Positions 1 through 8,782 of a stretch of 64,000 nt of DNA are shown here, one piece after another; the stretch's first letter is position 1; every line of letters begins with the position of its first letter. The translations under genes were made by a program, and so were the position numbers. A model generated the notes under the pieces. It saw nothing but the letters and a program-made list of their open reading frames with translations, was not told the origin of the DNA and ran no database searches. Source of the DNA: DASQHW01 sp038238245 (GTDB lineage: Bacteria > Actinomycetota > Acidimicrobiia > IMCC26256 > PALSA-610); NCBI GenBank assembly GCA_038238245.1, contig JBBRXX010000005.1, positions 62,001-126,000 of the forward strand. The letters run 5' to 3'.

Positions 1-312
1 GGCGGCATCGCGGGCGCACAGTACCTGCTCGACCAAACCGGCCAGGACTACTACGCCGTTCTTCGGGAAACACCAGTCGCGCCCAGCGCGTTGTTGGAGG
101 GCCTGTTCCTTTCGGCCTCGCAGGCAGAGGCCGACCTCATGGCACGGTCCGAGGTGCAGCGCGCAGAAGGCAGAGCTGTCGCCCGTGCAGTGCAGCGATT
201 CCTGCACACCGACAGTCCGGGCTCGGGCTTTGTCAAAGCATTTCCGCCACCCGCCCACCACGCCGCGCATCGCGGCAATACAAGCGCGTGCGTCGACCCG
301 CCGCTGCGATAG
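1..312 (+). CDS. N-acetylmuramoyl-L-alanine amidase, C-terminal part (partial)
   Basis: This frame is open from the first base of the window and ends at TAG 310-312, so the N-terminus lies outside. The 103 residues visible look like the end of a zinc amidase of the Amidase_3 type: a segment reading YYAVLRETPVAPSALLEGLF matches the usual core strand with its catalytic-region glutamate, followed by an EVQRAEGRAVARAVQRFL helix. Such enzymes cut the amide bond between muramic acid and the stem peptide outside the membrane. The final 25 residues are a low-complexity tail. Family assignment is from recall of the motif; the zinc ligands are not in the window. Confidence 0.7.
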   Translation, partial: GGIAGAQYLLDQTGQDYYAVLRETPVAPSALLEGLFLSASQAEADLMARSEVQRAEGRAVARAVQRFLHTDSPGSGFVKAFPPPAHHAAHRGNTSACVDPPLR

Positions 313-419
313 CGGGCGTGAAACTCGATGGTGCCGACGCACGGCGCTGTCCAGCAGGTTCTTGCAGAGATAGGTGACAACCTTGTCCCACACGCAGAAT
401 CAGCGGGCAGCCCGGCGGG

Positions 420-737
420 TCATCTCCCGAATACGATTGCGCCAGTGATGGCGAGCGCGCCGGCCATCGGCCAACCGATGAGAATATCGGAGAGAGCGGG
501 CGCCATAGGCGTGATCGTGCCCGCATGTTCGAAGAAGTGTGCGATCGCCATAACGACCGCCACCGCGTAGAGCGAGTAGGCGATCGTGTGGCGGCGTCGA
601 CGCTTGCTCTCGTCGCGCCGCGCTGCCGCGATCGCTTGCTGGCGCTGGGTTTCGCGCACGGCGGGTTCTCGCGCCGCTCGGCGGCGGTCGACCTCGCGGC
701 GTTCCCGACGAAGTTGCCGAGCACGATTCGAGCTCAC
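420..737 (-). CDS. small membrane protein with charged N-terminus
   Basis: This 105-residue protein is of unknown function. The first 50 residues are very rich in Arg, Glu and Gln and probably form a cytosolic helix. Two hydrophobic segments follow at about 53-68 and 82-103, so a two-TM topology with a cytosolic N-terminal helix is likely. It lies downstream of another minus-strand hypothetical gene with a gap of about 50 bases, so the two could be one transcript. I do not recognise a family. Confidence 0.55.
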   Translation of the reverse strand: MSSNRARQLRRERREVDRRRAAREPAVRETQRQQAIAAARRDESKRRRRHTIAYSLYAVAVVMAIAHFFEHAGTITPMAPALSDILIGWPMAGALAITGAIVFGR

Positions 738-791
738 GCCGCGCTCCTCTCTGCGAACGTCGACCAGCGAGATCGATTCTGAGCCGCTGAT

Positions 792-1091
792 CTACGACAC
801 CGCGTCGTAGGTTAGCTCGTCGGGCCATCGCAGAGCGGGGAGATAGGGCTGCGGCGTACCGACGCTCATCGCGGGCAGCAGCGAGTGGTACTTCTGCAGT
901 AGCGCGCCGAGCGTCGTGATCGCCTCGTCGAGCTCGGCGAAGGTGACGGTGACCGACTTCTTCGGACCGTCATGCGCGACGTTCTCGTCCGCCCATCGGC
1001 TCACCGCCTTGGCGGTTTGCTCGAGCAACTCGATGTCGTCGGCACCCACACCGTCTCGGCGACCCACACCGGCGACTTCGTGAAGCTCCAA
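792..1091 (-). CDS. hypothetical protein, 99 aa
   Basis: This short frame encodes an acidic, mostly helical-looking product with an ordinary amino-acid composition in its second half (SVTVTFAELDEAITTLGALL). No family is recognised. It may be a truncated remnant, because the first 20 residues look less protein-like than the rest and the true start is unclear. It sits upstream of the two-TM membrane protein gene on the same strand. Confidence 0.4.
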   Translation of the reverse strand: MELHEVAGVGRRDGVGADDIELLEQTAKAVSRWADENVAHDGPKKSVTVTFAELDEAITTLGALLQKYHSLLPAMSVGTPQPYLPALRWPDELTYDAVS

Positions 1092-1268
1092 CCCGTCTTC
1101 CGCGAGGGATTCCAGTTCGCCGTGCGGCCGGGATAGTGGCGCGGATGCTCATGGTCACGGTCGGCCAGCTTGTGGCGCGCTCCAAGCCCTCACACGCCCG
1201 AACGTGCGATTGCACCCACTGGCAGTGGGACCCGACGCGCGGGCGCACCGCAGGCTGAACTTGTGCGA

Positions 1269-2186
1269 ATGCACCACCGTGTCCGCGGAGCCATCGCTCT
1301 GCCGTCGGCCTTGGCGTCCGGCTGGATCGTTCGCCACCGCCTCAGCCCGGCGGTCCGCAACTGGCACCCCGGAGCGGGAGAACGCGTCAACGTCGGGGGC
1401 TTGCGTGTCCGCAAGGCCGGAGACAGTGGTCGCGTCTTCGTACTTCTGCACGGGCTTGTCGCGAGCGGCGATTACTTCGGGAGCACGTTCGACCAACTGG
1501 CGGACGACGGACAGCTTATAGCTCCCGACCTCGCGGGATTCGGTGAGTCGATCAACGCGCCCGTCACCGACTACGGGCTCGCGGGCCAACTCGAAGCATT
1601 GGACGCGGCGGTGAACGCGGCGTCGCAGGCGCCTCACGATGTCGTGGTCGCCGGGCACTCGATGGGCGCGCTGGTCGCGTTGTGGTGGGCAGCACGACAT
1701 GCGGAGCGTGTGCGGCGCGTTGTGGCGTGGAATCCTCCATTGCAACGGTCCGGCGTCGAAATGCGGCTCGCGATTGCTCGCATGAGCCTGTTCGATCGGT
1801 TGTTCGCGCTCGACACCAATGCCGCGCAAATCGCATGCGCGTGGATGTGCCGTCATCGTCAGCTGGCGGGCTGGTTGGCCGCAAGCGCCAACCCATGGCT
1901 CCCGGTGCCCATCGCGCGCGCGGGAACCCAACACACCTGGGCTTCCTACGTCGGCGCGCTTGAGGGCGTCCTCCTGCGCGACGACGTTGAGACGCCATTG
2001 GGCACGCTGGCACAGGCGGGCGTGGAGGTGGTGCTGTGCGTTGGCTCCGAGGATCACATCACAGACGCGGCGTACGCAGAGGAACTCGCGTCCAAGCACC
2101 CCGGTTGCGAACTCCGAGTCGCCGGCGGCAATCATCATCTCCCCCTCGTTGCACCTGCTTGGTGCGTCGAGACACTCCGAGACTGA
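1269..2186 (+). CDS. alpha/beta hydrolase
   Basis: This 305-residue protein has the landmarks of the alpha/beta-hydrolase fold. There is an oxyanion-hole strand (VFVLLHGLVASGDYF), a nucleophile elbow GHSMG, a late acid in GSEDHI and a final histidine in GGNHHLPL, so the Ser-Asp-His triad appears intact. It probably cleaves an ester or related bond in an unknown small substrate and is cytosolic, as no signal peptide is seen. ATG 1269 was chosen because upstream in-frame sequence is Arg/Pro-rich and not protein-like. The gene stands alone between minus-strand genes and the cytochrome b region. Confidence 0.75.
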   Translation: MHHRVRGAIALPSALASGWIVRHRLSPAVRNWHPGAGERVNVGGLRVRKAGDSGRVFVLLHGLVASGDYFGSTFDQLADDGQLIAPDLAGFGESINAPVTDYGLAGQLEALDAAVNAASQAPHDVVVAGHSMGALVALWWAARHAERVRRVVAWNPPLQRSGVEMRLAIARMSLFDRLFALDTNAAQIACAWMCRHRQLAGWLAASANPWLPVPIARAGTQHTWASYVGALEGVLLRDDVETPLGTLAQAGVEVVLCVGSEDHITDAAYAEELASKHPGCELRVAGGNHHLPLVAPAWCVETLRD

Positions 2187-2438
2187 CGACCACCCGTGGG
2201 GCGCAGAAGAGTCGAAGGTCCGCGCCAAGTGGCCGGATGGACCTGACAACGACCCGGTGTCTTCGCAATGATGGGGTACCGACATCGTCGCGACCGCACA
2301 TCCGATGGGACGGGCAGGAGTTTTGGTGTTGCTGGGAAACCTGCCGCAACGAGTTCAAACGCCACGCCGGGACTCTCGTCCGACCACAGCGATCGCCCGC
2401 CGGTGGGCATCCGGCGCCGAAAACGACAGGCTGTAGCC

Positions 2439-3063
2439 GTGCCGACCTTCCTCATCCGTCCACTGACGGTCGTCGCGTTGGCCGTTCTGCTCGTTGGCGC
2501 AACCGCGACAGCTGCCGGCGCGCACGGCGGCGAGGAGAGCACGCCCGCGAGTGAGCTGGTGCGGATCGCGATCGCGATCCTCGAAGTGCACCCCGCCCCC
2601 GACGCGGCCGTCGACGACAAGATTCACGATGCCCAAGACGCCAAGGATCAGTCGGAGGTACGCATCGATCTGGTGCGCCAGGCCGGGGAGGCGCTGGACC
2701 GCGGCGACGTGGCGGGAACCAAGCGTCTCCTCGAGCAATCGGTCGGCGGGTGCCCCGACAACGACGTGCTCTACGTGGCCGATCAATCGCCACGCCCGCC
2801 GTGCGTCGCGCCGACGCACGCGCTCGCGCTCGCGCTCACCCGCCGGTCCGTTGGCGGTACCAGCGTGGGGGTGCTGCTGATCGTCGCCGCGCCCGCCGTG
2901 CGTCGCGCCGACGCACGCGCTCGCGCTCGCGCTCACCCGCCGGTCCGTTGGCGGTACCAGCGTGGTGGTGCTGCTGATCGTCGCCGCGCTGTTCGCGATC
3001 GCCGGGCTGGCGATCGTCAGGCATCCGTTCGTGCGCGCCCGTCACACGGGAGAGGAGCGATGA
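2439..3063 (+). pseudogene. exported membrane-anchored protein, frameshifted by a 97-bp tandem duplication
   Basis: From GTG 2439 the product begins with a signal peptide ending at the Ala-rich segment TATAAGAHG, followed by about 110 residues of unknown acidic sequence. A 97-bp tandem duplication (2794-2890 and 2891-2987) shifts the frame. In the second copy's frame a C-terminal TM segment (VVVLLIVAALFAIAGLAIV) and a stop at 3061-3063 are found, and this stop overlaps the cytochrome b start as ATGA. In the first copy's frame there is no stop, so translation would run into cytochrome b. Without the duplication this would be a normal gene with an N-terminal signal and a C-terminal anchor, probably coupled to the cytochrome. 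Its function is unknown. Confidence 0.65.
2794..2987. repeat. 97-bp direct tandem duplication
   Basis: Two abutting copies, 2794-2890 and 2891-2987, differ at one base (G at 2869, T at 2966). The unit is 97 bp, not a multiple of three, so it changes the reading frame of the host gene. The single mismatch argues that it is not a trivial assembly stutter, although that is not excluded. Confidence 0.9.
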
Positions 3064-4136
3064 CCGACACGACGAACCGCCCGCAGACGACACAACCGCG
3101 GCGACCGAGCCGGTGGCGACGCAGCGTCGACGCGTTCGACGAGCGGCTCGGCATCAAAGGTCTCGAATATCCGGTCCCGGAACATGCGAACAAGCTCGCG
3201 TACTCGCTTGGCGGTCTGTCGCTGATCACGTTCGTCATCATGGTCGCGACCGGCATCTTCCTCACCCAGTACTACAACCCGGATCCGACGCGCGCGCACG
3301 CCAGCGTCGCAAACATTGTCGCCGGCGTGACCCTCGGCCGTTTCGTACGCGGCATCCATTACTGGGGCGCGATGGCGATGATCGTGCTCGTCGGCCTGCA
3401 CCTGATTCGGGTGTTCGTCTCGGGCTCGTTCAAGCGACCGCGTGAGGGCAACTGGACGATAGGCGTCGCCCTCGCAGCCATTACCGCCGGGCTTTTCTTC
3501 ACTGGAACCGTCGTGAAGTGGGACCAAGAAGCGCTCGAGGCGCTCGAACACAACACCGAGGTCGGCAAGTTGCTCGGCCGGTTCGGTTTCTGGTTCTCAC
3601 CGAAGTTCGGGGGGACGCCGCTTCTTACCCGACTGTTCATAGTGCACATCGCGGTCCTGCCTGCGCTGTTCACGCTCGTCGTCGCCGTCCACCTGATGCT
3701 CGTGAAGTTCCATGGCATGGCACCATCGCCGTTCCGGCGCGCGCCGACGCCCGAGCCAACTGAACCGTTCACGCGCCACCTCGCACGCCTCGCCGGCTAC
3801 GGGCTCATGCTCCTCGCCGTGCTGTTCGTCCTGGCGACGCTATTCCCGCCGGGGCTCGGCCACGCGCCGGTAGCCGGGATCGAGGTCACGAAGCCCGCCT
3901 GGCCGATGCTGTGGGTCTACCCCATCGAGGACTGGATCGGCGTCAAGGGGATCCTGTGGGCGACCGTCGCGATCTTCTCGCTGCTGCTCCTCGTACCGCT
4001 GCTCGATCGCGGACCCCAACGGTCGCCACGCCGCCGACTGCCGATGATGATCGGTGCGAGTCTCGTCGTGGTCACAATGGTTTCCCTCATCATTTACGGC
4101 GCGTCCGAAACCGTCGCTTCCCACATCGGCATGTGA
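3060..4136 (+). CDS. cytochrome b (b6-type), quinol-oxidising membrane subunit
   Basis: This 358-residue integral membrane protein matches the cytochrome b/b6 family, which carries two haems b and passes electrons from quinol across the membrane. The two histidine pairs are visible: GIHYWGAM and GLHLIRVF on one helix pair region, HIAVLPALF and AVHLMLVKFHG on the other. Several further TM helices follow, ending near LIIYGASE. The length is intermediate between PetB and full cytochrome b. ATG 3060 overlaps the restored stop of the preceding gene. No Rieske protein or cytochrome c gene is adjacent, so its partner is unknown; a stand-alone quinol-linked role is inference. Confidence 0.85.
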   Translation: MTDTTNRPQTTQPRRPSRWRRSVDAFDERLGIKGLEYPVPEHANKLAYSLGGLSLITFVIMVATGIFLTQYYNPDPTRAHASVANIVAGVTLGRFVRGIHYWGAMAMIVLVGLHLIRVFVSGSFKRPREGNWTIGVALAAITAGLFFTGTVVKWDQEALEALEHNTEVGKLLGRFGFWFSPKFGGTPLLTRLFIVHIAVLPALFTLVVAVHLMLVKFHGMAPSPFRRAPTPEPTEPFTRHLARLAGYGLMLLAVLFVLATLFPPGLGHAPVAGIEVTKPAWPMLWVYPIEDWIGVKGILWATVAIFSLLLLVPLLDRGPQRSPRRRLPMMIGASLVVVTMVSLIIYGASETVASHIGM

Positions 4137-4137
4137 G

Positions 4138-4347
4138 ATGCAGTGCACCCGTCCGTACGTCCTGTTCTGGTGGGCCGTCGTCGTCGACGTCGTAGCCCTC
4201 GGCGTCGCCTGGTCGGCATGGAAGACCCCGCACTCCTCGCCAACTGTTGTGGTCGTCGCGCTCGTCGCGACTGCGGCATCCGCGGCCGCGAGCGTCGTCG
4301 CCGGTCGCATCCTCGTCGTTCTCTCGCGGCGCGTTCCGAAACGTTGA
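4138..4347 (+). CDS. small two-TM membrane protein
   Basis: This 69-residue product starts at ATG 4138, one base after the cytochrome b stop, and is very likely co-transcribed with it. Two hydrophobic segments are clear (LFWWAVVVDVVALGVAW and VVVVALVATAASAAASVVAG) with a basic C-terminal tail. It could be an accessory subunit or assembly factor of the cytochrome, but that rests on position only. The following 175 bases hold no supported gene; a short open stretch there reads like the end of a coiled-coil protein but has no start. Confidence 0.6.
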   Translation: MQCTRPYVLFWWAVVVDVVALGVAWSAWKTPHSSPTVVVVALVATAASAAASVVAGRILVVLSRRVPKR

Positions 4348-4522
4348 CGGGTTGGAGGAGCAACTCGACGATGCGAAGAAGCGGCTGCAGGTGAAGCAAC
4401 TGCCAACACCTCGCGCGTGACCACGCCACTCGGCATGCGCATCGGGTCGCGGTGGCGGGGCATCACGCGGCACGCGCGACTGATTCGCGATGGCGACAGC
4501 TCGGCGACGAGGCGCCGCGACA

Positions 4523-5110
4523 TCAATGGGTCGGCGTCGTGATGCTTGTACGGGTGGGCGTCTCGTCGGGTAGCCGCAGGGAGGTGCTCGTGTCGCCGAG
4601 TGCTTCCTTGATCCTGCTGATCGTCTCGGGCTCGAGATTGGCGTAGACGAGCTCAGCGCCGGTGAAGCGCGCCGCCTCTTCGATCAGGGCTGCACGGTCG
4701 AGGTCGGTCACGAGTAACACGACCGTCGCGGTTCCGGGCTGAACGGAATCGCGAAACCAAGCCACCCAGTCGTCGGATACGCCGAGGTCCACGACGTGAG
4801 CCGTGACCGCTCCGGCACCAGCTCCGAGTGTCGCCCCTGCGAGCCAACCGACCGGGCCGCCGAGCAACAAACCGAACAGGCCTGCCCACACCGCACCCGA
4901 CAACGCCGATCGCCCGGGTTGGGGATCGATGGTCTCGTGTACGACGGTCTTGCCGTCGCCGTCTTTGATCACCGTGACCGCGTCCTTCAACACCAGATGC
5001 CGATGAGCGCCGAGGCCCATCGCGGCGGTGAGGAACTCTTGGGCGCGGAACGTGTCGTCGAAGGAGATCCCGACGAGGGTTTGGGGAGCGTGGTCGGCGT
5101 TATGAAACAT
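4523..5110 (-). CDS. DUF1269-type membrane protein
   Basis: This 195-residue protein resembles the DUF1269 family of stress-associated membrane proteins. An N-terminal ferredoxin-like portion (LVGISFDDTFRAQEFLTAA, then HLVLKDAVTVIKDGDGK) is followed by a glycine-rich double TM hairpin around residues 74-108, then a soluble C-terminal half with VVLLVTDLDRAALIEEAARF. Function in the family is not known. It is transcribed away from the cytochrome b genes. Confidence 0.7.
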   Translation of the reverse strand: MFHNADHAPQTLVGISFDDTFRAQEFLTAAMGLGAHRHLVLKDAVTVIKDGDGKTVVHETIDPQPGRSALSGAVWAGLFGLLLGGPVGWLAGATLGAGAGAVTAHVVDLGVSDDWVAWFRDSVQPGTATVVLLVTDLDRAALIEEAARFTGAELVYANLEPETISRIKEALGDTSTSLRLPDETPTRTSITTPTH

Positions 5111-5226
5111 GCGGCGGAGCCTCGGTTCTCGAATGGGTGCGGCGCGATCAAAGCTGCCCGCGTGAAGAAATGGACAAGTCCGTTGCCGTGGAACACGGCC
5201 CGGATTGGCGGCGTCGAATCCGGTCG

Positions 5227-5472
5227 TCAGCGGTGACTGTGATCGTCATTGGTGTCGCGACTGGCGCCGTGCATTCCGCGCATCATCGTGGCCATCATGA
5301 CTGTGCATGCAACGGCAACGAACAAGAAACCCGGGTTCGCAACACCGGTTGCGACCAGCACGCCGGCGATCGCGAGCATCGGAATGCAGCACGCGATCAT
5401 CATGAAGCCGTGCCCACCGCGCTTTGACTCGTGCCGCGCCGGATCGGTGCGCGTCTGCGGTTCGTCGTTCAC
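5227..5472 (-). CDS. small membrane protein, DUF2933-like
   Basis: This 81-residue product starts at GTG 5472, and the start overlaps the upstream stop as GTGA, so it is translationally coupled. It has one or two hydrophobic segments (MMIACCIPMLAIAGVLVATG and FLFVAVACTVMMATMM) and a His-rich end (DDHSHR). The Met, Cys and His content and the neighbourhood of metal transporters suggest a metal link, but that is inference. DUF2933 similarity is from recall. Confidence 0.6.
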   Translation of the reverse strand: MNDEPQTRTDPARHESKRGGHGFMMIACCIPMLAIAGVLVATGVANPGFLFVAVACTVMMATMMRGMHGASRDTNDDHSHR

Positions 5473-5765
5473 GACGGTCTCCTCAACGCCTTGGGCTCGT
5501 ACCCGAGCTTTTGGTAAAGGGGGCAATGACCCATCGCGCCGGTGACAGCGAGATCGACCCCGGCAGCGGCCAGCAAGATCTCGAGTACAACTGCGAGTCC
5601 CGACGCGGCGCTCGCCAGCAGCACCACGGCCGCGACGATGGCCGCGACGATGGCTGCGACGCCCGCGACGATCCGGCCGACTCGTTCGACGGGCGTGATG
5701 TTGATCGAGAACCGGTGCCGTGCCGGACCGGTCGGTGTGGTCTGAGCGTGCTCGGTGACGTTCAT
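5469..5765 (-). CDS. DUF2892-type membrane protein
   Basis: This 98-residue membrane protein has the YgaP/DUF2892 pattern: an N-terminal NITPVERVGRIVAG segment, two Ala/Val-rich TM helices, and the typical C-terminal GHCPLYQKLGYEP motif. Family members are often fused or linked to rhodanese or thiol and metal stress genes. It is first in a two-gene unit with the small His-ended protein downstream. Confidence 0.75.
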   Translation of the reverse strand: MNVTEHAQTTPTGPARHRFSINITPVERVGRIVAGVAAIVAAIVAAVVLLASAASGLAVVLEILLAAAGVDLAVTGAMGHCPLYQKLGYEPKALRRPS

Positions 5766-5847
5766 GTTCTGGTTCCTCCTCGGTCGGTCGTCGACGACAC
5801 CTCGTCATCGTCGCCACGCAGGGCGAGGGGTCGGGTGGCGCTCGGTT

Positions 5848-6093
5848 TCAGTGGACGCCGACCTTGGCGGAGCGCAGCGCCTCCAGCCGCGTGCGGTATT
5901 CCTGCTCGTCGACTTCGCCGGCTGCGAACCGCTGGGCGAGGACGTCCTCAGGAAGCAACGGCGGGTTGCCCATCGACGACCGTTCCGTTCCGCCGAAGCG
6001 CGGCACGATCAGCCAGATCAACAGTCCCCAGAACACGACCATCGTCGTCGCCATCACGAACCACGCCGACCAACCTCCATACGACCAATGCAT
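5848..6093 (-). CDS. SHOCT-domain small membrane protein
   Basis: This 81-residue protein has one TM helix (WFVMATTMVVFWGLLIWLIV) and a C-terminal SHOCT-like segment (EDVLAQRFAAGEVDEQEYRTRL), the short helical module often found at protein ends in actinobacteria. ATG 6093 begins MHWSYGG directly ahead of the TM helix. It is probably in the same group of small membrane stress genes as its downstream neighbours. The 250 bases between it and the ABC gene hold nothing I can support. Confidence 0.7.
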   Translation of the reverse strand: MHWSYGGWSAWFVMATTMVVFWGLLIWLIVPRFGGTERSSMGNPPLLPEDVLAQRFAAGEVDEQEYRTRLEALRSAKVGVH

Positions 6094-6343
6094 CGTGCGT
6101 ACCTCCTCCTCGTCCGTTCTTGTGCTCCCATACAGCCATATCGGTGAGAGAAGCGCATCCGGTTCGGCCCCGGATTCGGACTGCGGAGGACTACCGGCTG
6201 CAGAGCCCACGCCTGCGCGCGCGCTGGCGCCCGCCGCATCGTTCGGGGCGCGCAGCGGTGTCCGTTCGGCTCAGTAGTCGACCGCTGCCATTGCGCAACC
6301 AGCACGGATGCCCGGTAGGGACCCGGCCTGGGATGCTCCTGCG

Positions 6344-7057
6344 ATGGCACGGATCCAGGAGGTCGAATTGAATGTCAGGACGCCTGCGCTTGCAACGCGG
6401 CCCGCGTCGGTCGGGGTCGGCCCGAGCGTTGTGTTGGAGGCGACCGGGATCACGAAGTCCTACCGGCGTGGATTGTGGCCCCGCCGCCGCGAACTCGCGG
6501 TCCTGCGCGGCGCTGACCTCGTGCTCGCCGCCGGCGAGGTAGTCGGCCTCGTCGGCGAGAACGGTTCGGGCAAGAGCACCCTCATGAAGATCCTCGTTGG
6601 CGCGCTGAATGCCGACGAGGGCGAGGTGCGGGTCTCGGGCCGAGTCGGGTACTGCCCCCAGGAGCCGATCTTGTACGAGCGGCTTACCTGCGACGAACAC
6701 CTCGAGCTCTTCGGCGTCGCGTACGGGATGGACACAACCGCCGTCGCCGGCGCGGCTAAGGGGCTCTACGCGACGCTCGGGTTCGGCAACTGGCGGGCCT
6801 CCCGGGTCGAGGAGCTCTCAGGCGGCACCCGAGCCAAGCTCAACCTGGCCTTGGCATTACTCGCCGACCCTGAACTGCTTCTCCTCGACGAGCCGTACGC
6901 CGGATTCGATTGGGACACTTACCAGCGGTTCTGGGATCTCACCGCTGAGCGGCGGGCGGCCGGACGCGGCGTGCTCGTCATCAGCCATTTCATCAACGAC
7001 GAAGAGCGCTTCGATCGCCTCGTTGAACTCCGCGACGGGCGAACTGTCTCCCGATGA
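6344..7057 (+). CDS. ABC transporter ATP-binding protein
   Basis: This 237-residue nucleotide-binding subunit has a Walker A GENGSGKST, a Q-loop in GYCPQEP, a signature LSGGTRAK and a Walker B LLLLDEP followed by the switch-region histidine in ISHFIND. It overlaps the downstream permease by ATGA and so forms an ABC-2-type exporter with it. The substrate is unknown; drug or lipid export are common for this class. ATG 6344 is the likely start, with an alternative upstream start that would add 12 unconvincing residues. Confidence 0.9.
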   Translation: MARIQEVELNVRTPALATRPASVGVGPSVVLEATGITKSYRRGLWPRRRELAVLRGADLVLAAGEVVGLVGENGSGKSTLMKILVGALNADEGEVRVSGRVGYCPQEPILYERLTCDEHLELFGVAYGMDTTAVAGAAKGLYATLGFGNWRASRVEELSGGTRAKLNLALALLADPELLLLDEPYAGFDWDTYQRFWDLTAERRAAGRGVLVISHFINDEERFDRLVELRDGRTVSR

Positions 7058-8673
7058 CGGCACTCCTGGCCCGTCGCGCGCTGCTCGACTATGCACGCAG
7101 GCCCCTGAACCTCGTGTTGCTCTTCGCCGTCCCGATCGTGCTGGTGATGGTCTGGGGCGGCACCTTGGCCGACTTCTCCAAGCTGCTCGGCGGCGCCGCC
7201 GACCGGGGCCAGATTGAAGCGGCGACCGCGGGATGGGCCGCCGCCGCACTCGCGGGCTTGGCCGGCTTCTTCCAAGTGACCGGCTCCCGTGCGGCCGACC
7301 GCCGTCTCGCCGCCGCCGGGCAACGGACCGCGCCTGTTGTCGCCGGCCGCCTCCTCGCGTCGTGCGGGCTGGCCGCGTTAGCGTCGGCCGCGGGCCTGCT
7401 CGCGCTTGGCGCGCGCGCCGGCATCATGAACCCGCCCCGGGCGATCGCCGCGACTCTCCTGGTTGCGCTCATCTACCTCTCGCTGGGCGTGCTCGTCGGC
7501 ACGGTCGTGGGCTCCGACATGAACGGTGCCCTGCTCATCACCCTTGCCTGGATGCTCGACGTGTTCTTCGGGCCCACCCTTGGGGCCGGCTCCAACGCGT
7601 TGACCCGGCTATTCCCGCTGCACTTTCCGACTCTGATCCTTACCGGGCAAGCCAGCGGCCACGCCGGACCCCTCGGCGATCTCGGCTGGTCGCTCGCCTG
7701 GGCGGTCGGCCTTTCGGCCCTCGCAGTCGCCCGCCTCAGCGCGACGACGCGTCCGACACCGACGAACCCGCACGCTGTCACCGCGACAATCCGCCCAACC
7801 CCGGCGCCTCTTCGACGCGTCGACGTGGCAACCCGCCCAACTCGGCCAACACCCCGCCCGGTTCCTGTCGTGCGGTGGCCCGCGACGGGCCCGGCCGTCG
7901 CACGTCCCGCGACGACTGCTGCCCGACTGGTCGCTGCGCTGCGAGCCGGTATGCGCGAATACCGCCGCAACCGGGTTCTCTGGGCGCTGCTGATAGTCGT
8001 CCCGGCCGTGTTTATCGGCCTCGCCATCGCGGTGACGCCCGACAAGCTCGGTCCCGTCGCCCTCGTCGATGGCGCCCGCCACTACACCGCGATGCTCTCC
8101 GAGCAGCGGATGCGCGCGGCCACGATGGTGCCGGTCACTTCGGCGTTCCTCGCCGGCCTCACCGGACTGTTCGTCGTGACCGGGTCCGCGGGCGGCGACA
8201 AGCGTCTCGTGCTGGCCGGCTTCCGACCGTGGGAGGTTTTGGCGGGTCGTCTGGGTGTCATCGGCGCGGCGACCGTGCTGGCCACCGGGATTGCGGTCGG
8301 CGTGTCCGGCGCTTGGTTTCCGCCCCGCCAGTGGGCTGTGTTCGCGGCCGCAAACCTGCTGATCGCGCTCACTTACGCCCTGATCGGTGTACTGGTGGGA
8401 CCGTTCACCGGCCGCCTCGGCGGCCTCTACCTCATCCTGCTGCTCGCCTTCATCGACGTCGGCTTGGGCCAGAGCATCATGTTCGGTGCCGGCGCACCCA
8501 CCTGGGGGGCCTTCCTCCCCGCACGCGGCGCGTCACGGGTCATGATCGACGGCGCGTTCACCACCCGCTTCGACGAGGTCAGCTCCTTGCTCCTCGGCCT
8601 CGTCTGGCTGGCGGCGCTTACCGCCGCGACCACCGTTGTGTTCGCGCGGCGGACGCGGTCGAGAGCGTCGTGA
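7054..8673 (+). CDS. ABC-2-type transporter permease, two tandem halves
   Basis: This 539-residue membrane protein consists of two homologous halves, about residues 1-230 and 300-539, each with around six TM helices. The halves share paired motifs such as GRLLASCGLAALASAAGLL and AGRLGVIGAATVLATGIAV. A proline/threonine/arginine-rich linker of about 60 residues joins them. Such a fused permease can form the whole membrane channel with a dimer of the ATPase encoded just upstream. The halves probably arose by internal duplication. Confidence 0.8.
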   Translation: MTALLARRALLDYARRPLNLVLLFAVPIVLVMVWGGTLADFSKLLGGAADRGQIEAATAGWAAAALAGLAGFFQVTGSRAADRRLAAAGQRTAPVVAGRLLASCGLAALASAAGLLALGARAGIMNPPRAIAATLLVALIYLSLGVLVGTVVGSDMNGALLITLAWMLDVFFGPTLGAGSNALTRLFPLHFPTLILTGQASGHAGPLGDLGWSLAWAVGLSALAVARLSATTRPTPTNPHAVTATIRPTPAPLRRVDVATRPTRPTPRPVPVVRWPATGPAVARPATTAARLVAALRAGMREYRRNRVLWALLIVVPAVFIGLAIAVTPDKLGPVALVDGARHYTAMLSEQRMRAATMVPVTSAFLAGLTGLFVVTGSAGGDKRLVLAGFRPWEVLAGRLGVIGAATVLATGIAVGVSGAWFPPRQWAVFAAANLLIALTYALIGVLVGPFTGRLGGLYLILLLAFIDVGLGQSIMFGAGAPTWGAFLPARGASRVMIDGAFTTRFDEVSSLLLGLVWLAALTAATTVVFARRTRSRAS

Positions 8674-8782
8674 ACCCCACCCGCACACACGTACACGCGT
8701 ACACGCGTGTTGGATCCCGGCCTCCGCGCCCCTCCGATTCGTCGATGGCCGGGGCCGCGTTGACGGACTCGAGGGGGGGTGC

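Noticed and set aside
1155..2285. 376-residue open frame opposite the alpha/beta hydrolase
   Set aside because: No fold or motif; hydrolase triad is clear on the plus strand.
2268..4136. One long protein fusing an exported domain with cytochrome b
   Set aside because: The continuity results from the 97-bp duplication; cytochrome b has its own ATG at 3060 in the expected overlap position.
8690..8725. ACACGCGT-type repeats after the ABC permease
   Set aside because: Short CG-rich simple repeat; no arrangement suggesting a binding array or CRISPR.
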